Origin: Paralithodes platypus
Lineage: Eukaryota; Arthropoda; Malacostraca; Decapoda; Lithodidae
Reading direction: 5' to 3'
Length of the DNA: 64,000 nucleotides
NCBI GenBank assembly: GCA_032716605.1
Contig: CM064560.1
Location: 17,351,324 to 17,415,323 of the forward strand
Within the stretch, counting starts at the first letter, position 1. Each line of letters starts with the position of its first letter. This document shows, piece by piece, positions 63,591 through 64,000 of the stretch. The translations under genes were made by a program, and so were the position numbers. A model generated the notes under the pieces. It did not search any database. It worked only from the letters and a program-made list of their open reading frames with translations, and was not told the DNA's origin.

Positions 63591-64000
63591 ACTGTCCCTG
63601 ACTGTGCCGAAAGTCAAATCCGGCCAGTCGGGGATGGTCCGTAGGGGTGCTGCGCCGCCGCCCAGGGACACGCCCAGTGAACCTTTTAGCCACCCTATAG
63701 GCCATGTTTCTCTGTCAATGAGGCCACGGCCATATGTAATTCCCCGCAGTCACACACCTCAGTGCCGTGTGCCATCTCAAGTGGTCGCAGAACATTATAG
63801 AGGATATCCTCAAGAGTCAAGTGAGGTTCCTCTTCAGTCGTCCATTCCCAACTTAGGCTGGGAAGACTTTGAGTGCGAGGTTATAGAACCCGCTGTCCGG
63901 TCTGAGGAGGTTCGACTCCCCTCAGCTCGGTCACTGGAATCAATGGAGTGTCAATCCATTTGTGACGATGTCTCAGAGCAACTAGAGTCGGGGCAACAAG
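63591..64000 (+). pseudogene. Second DIRS-like element: gag continues to window edge
   Basis: One frame stays open: VPKVKSGQSGMVRRGAAPPP, then QVVAEHYRGYPQESSEVPLQ and NLGWEDFECEVIEPAVRSEE. VAEHYRGY matches LAEQYRGY of the first element's gag. The RT and recombinase are expected right of the window. Confidence 0.6.

Overview
This is a eukaryotic, intron-rich and very repeat-rich window, most likely from an arthropod and probably a decapod crustacean. That guess rests on the dense minisatellites, (TA)n and (AAT)n tracts, TTAA-flanked miniature elements, and RTE, CR1/L2-like and DIRS retroelements around a gene with GT-AG introns. The species cannot be fixed from sequence alone.

One host gene is clear. 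From about 670 to 39930 on the + strand lie the last eleven coding exons of a choline transporter-like protein of the SLC44A1/CTL1 type: 670-889, 3426-3545, 9264-9386, 11198-11304, 18058-18184, 21041-21170, 23376-23542, 27521-27613, 28132-28224, 31757-31864 and 39790-39930. All join in frame with GT donors and AG acceptors and encode about 475 residues; the N-terminal part lies upstream of the window. The introns (0.5 to 7.9 kb) are filled with transposable elements and minisatellites.

Intron contents include nine long minisatellite arrays in the first 43 kb, with units of 25, 27, 31, 41, 42, 47, 52, 59 and 71 bp. Several are physically continuous with the ends of miniature inverted-repeat elements. 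At least five miniature families are present, labelled here F1 (about 215 bp fold-back, TTAACCC ends), M3 and M3' (about 330-390 bp, TTAAGGG ends), M4 (GCCGGTATCACACGAG ends), M5 (CTATAGTCGG-like ends) and T620 (about 625 bp, TTAACC ends). Most appear to target TTAA. Five groups of non-LTR retrotransposon are present: an element with a PHD-like finger and a (AAC)n tail, inserted whole with a 13-bp target duplication (13773-17770); an RTE family ending in (GATA)n; an older RTE/BovB-like copy (28780-31690); a CR1/Jockey-like family in many fragments; and an L2/CR1-like element (33631-38145). A 412-bp element shares its 3' tail with the PHD-finger LINE and looks like its non-autonomous partner.

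Downstream of the gene (40-49 kb) are more miniature elements and LINE debris. From 49.2 to about 62.1 kb on the minus strand is a DIRS-like tyrosine-recombinase retrotransposon (gag, RT, RNase H, recombinase). It is broken by a T620 copy in the recombinase, a 4.08-kb non-coding insertion in the RT, and a LINE that itself carries a T620 copy in gag. A second DIRS-like element starts head-to-head at about 62 kb and runs rightward out of the window, also carrying a LINE insertion. No tRNA, rRNA, CRISPR or prokaryotic feature was found; the tRNA-like segments look like SINE heads.
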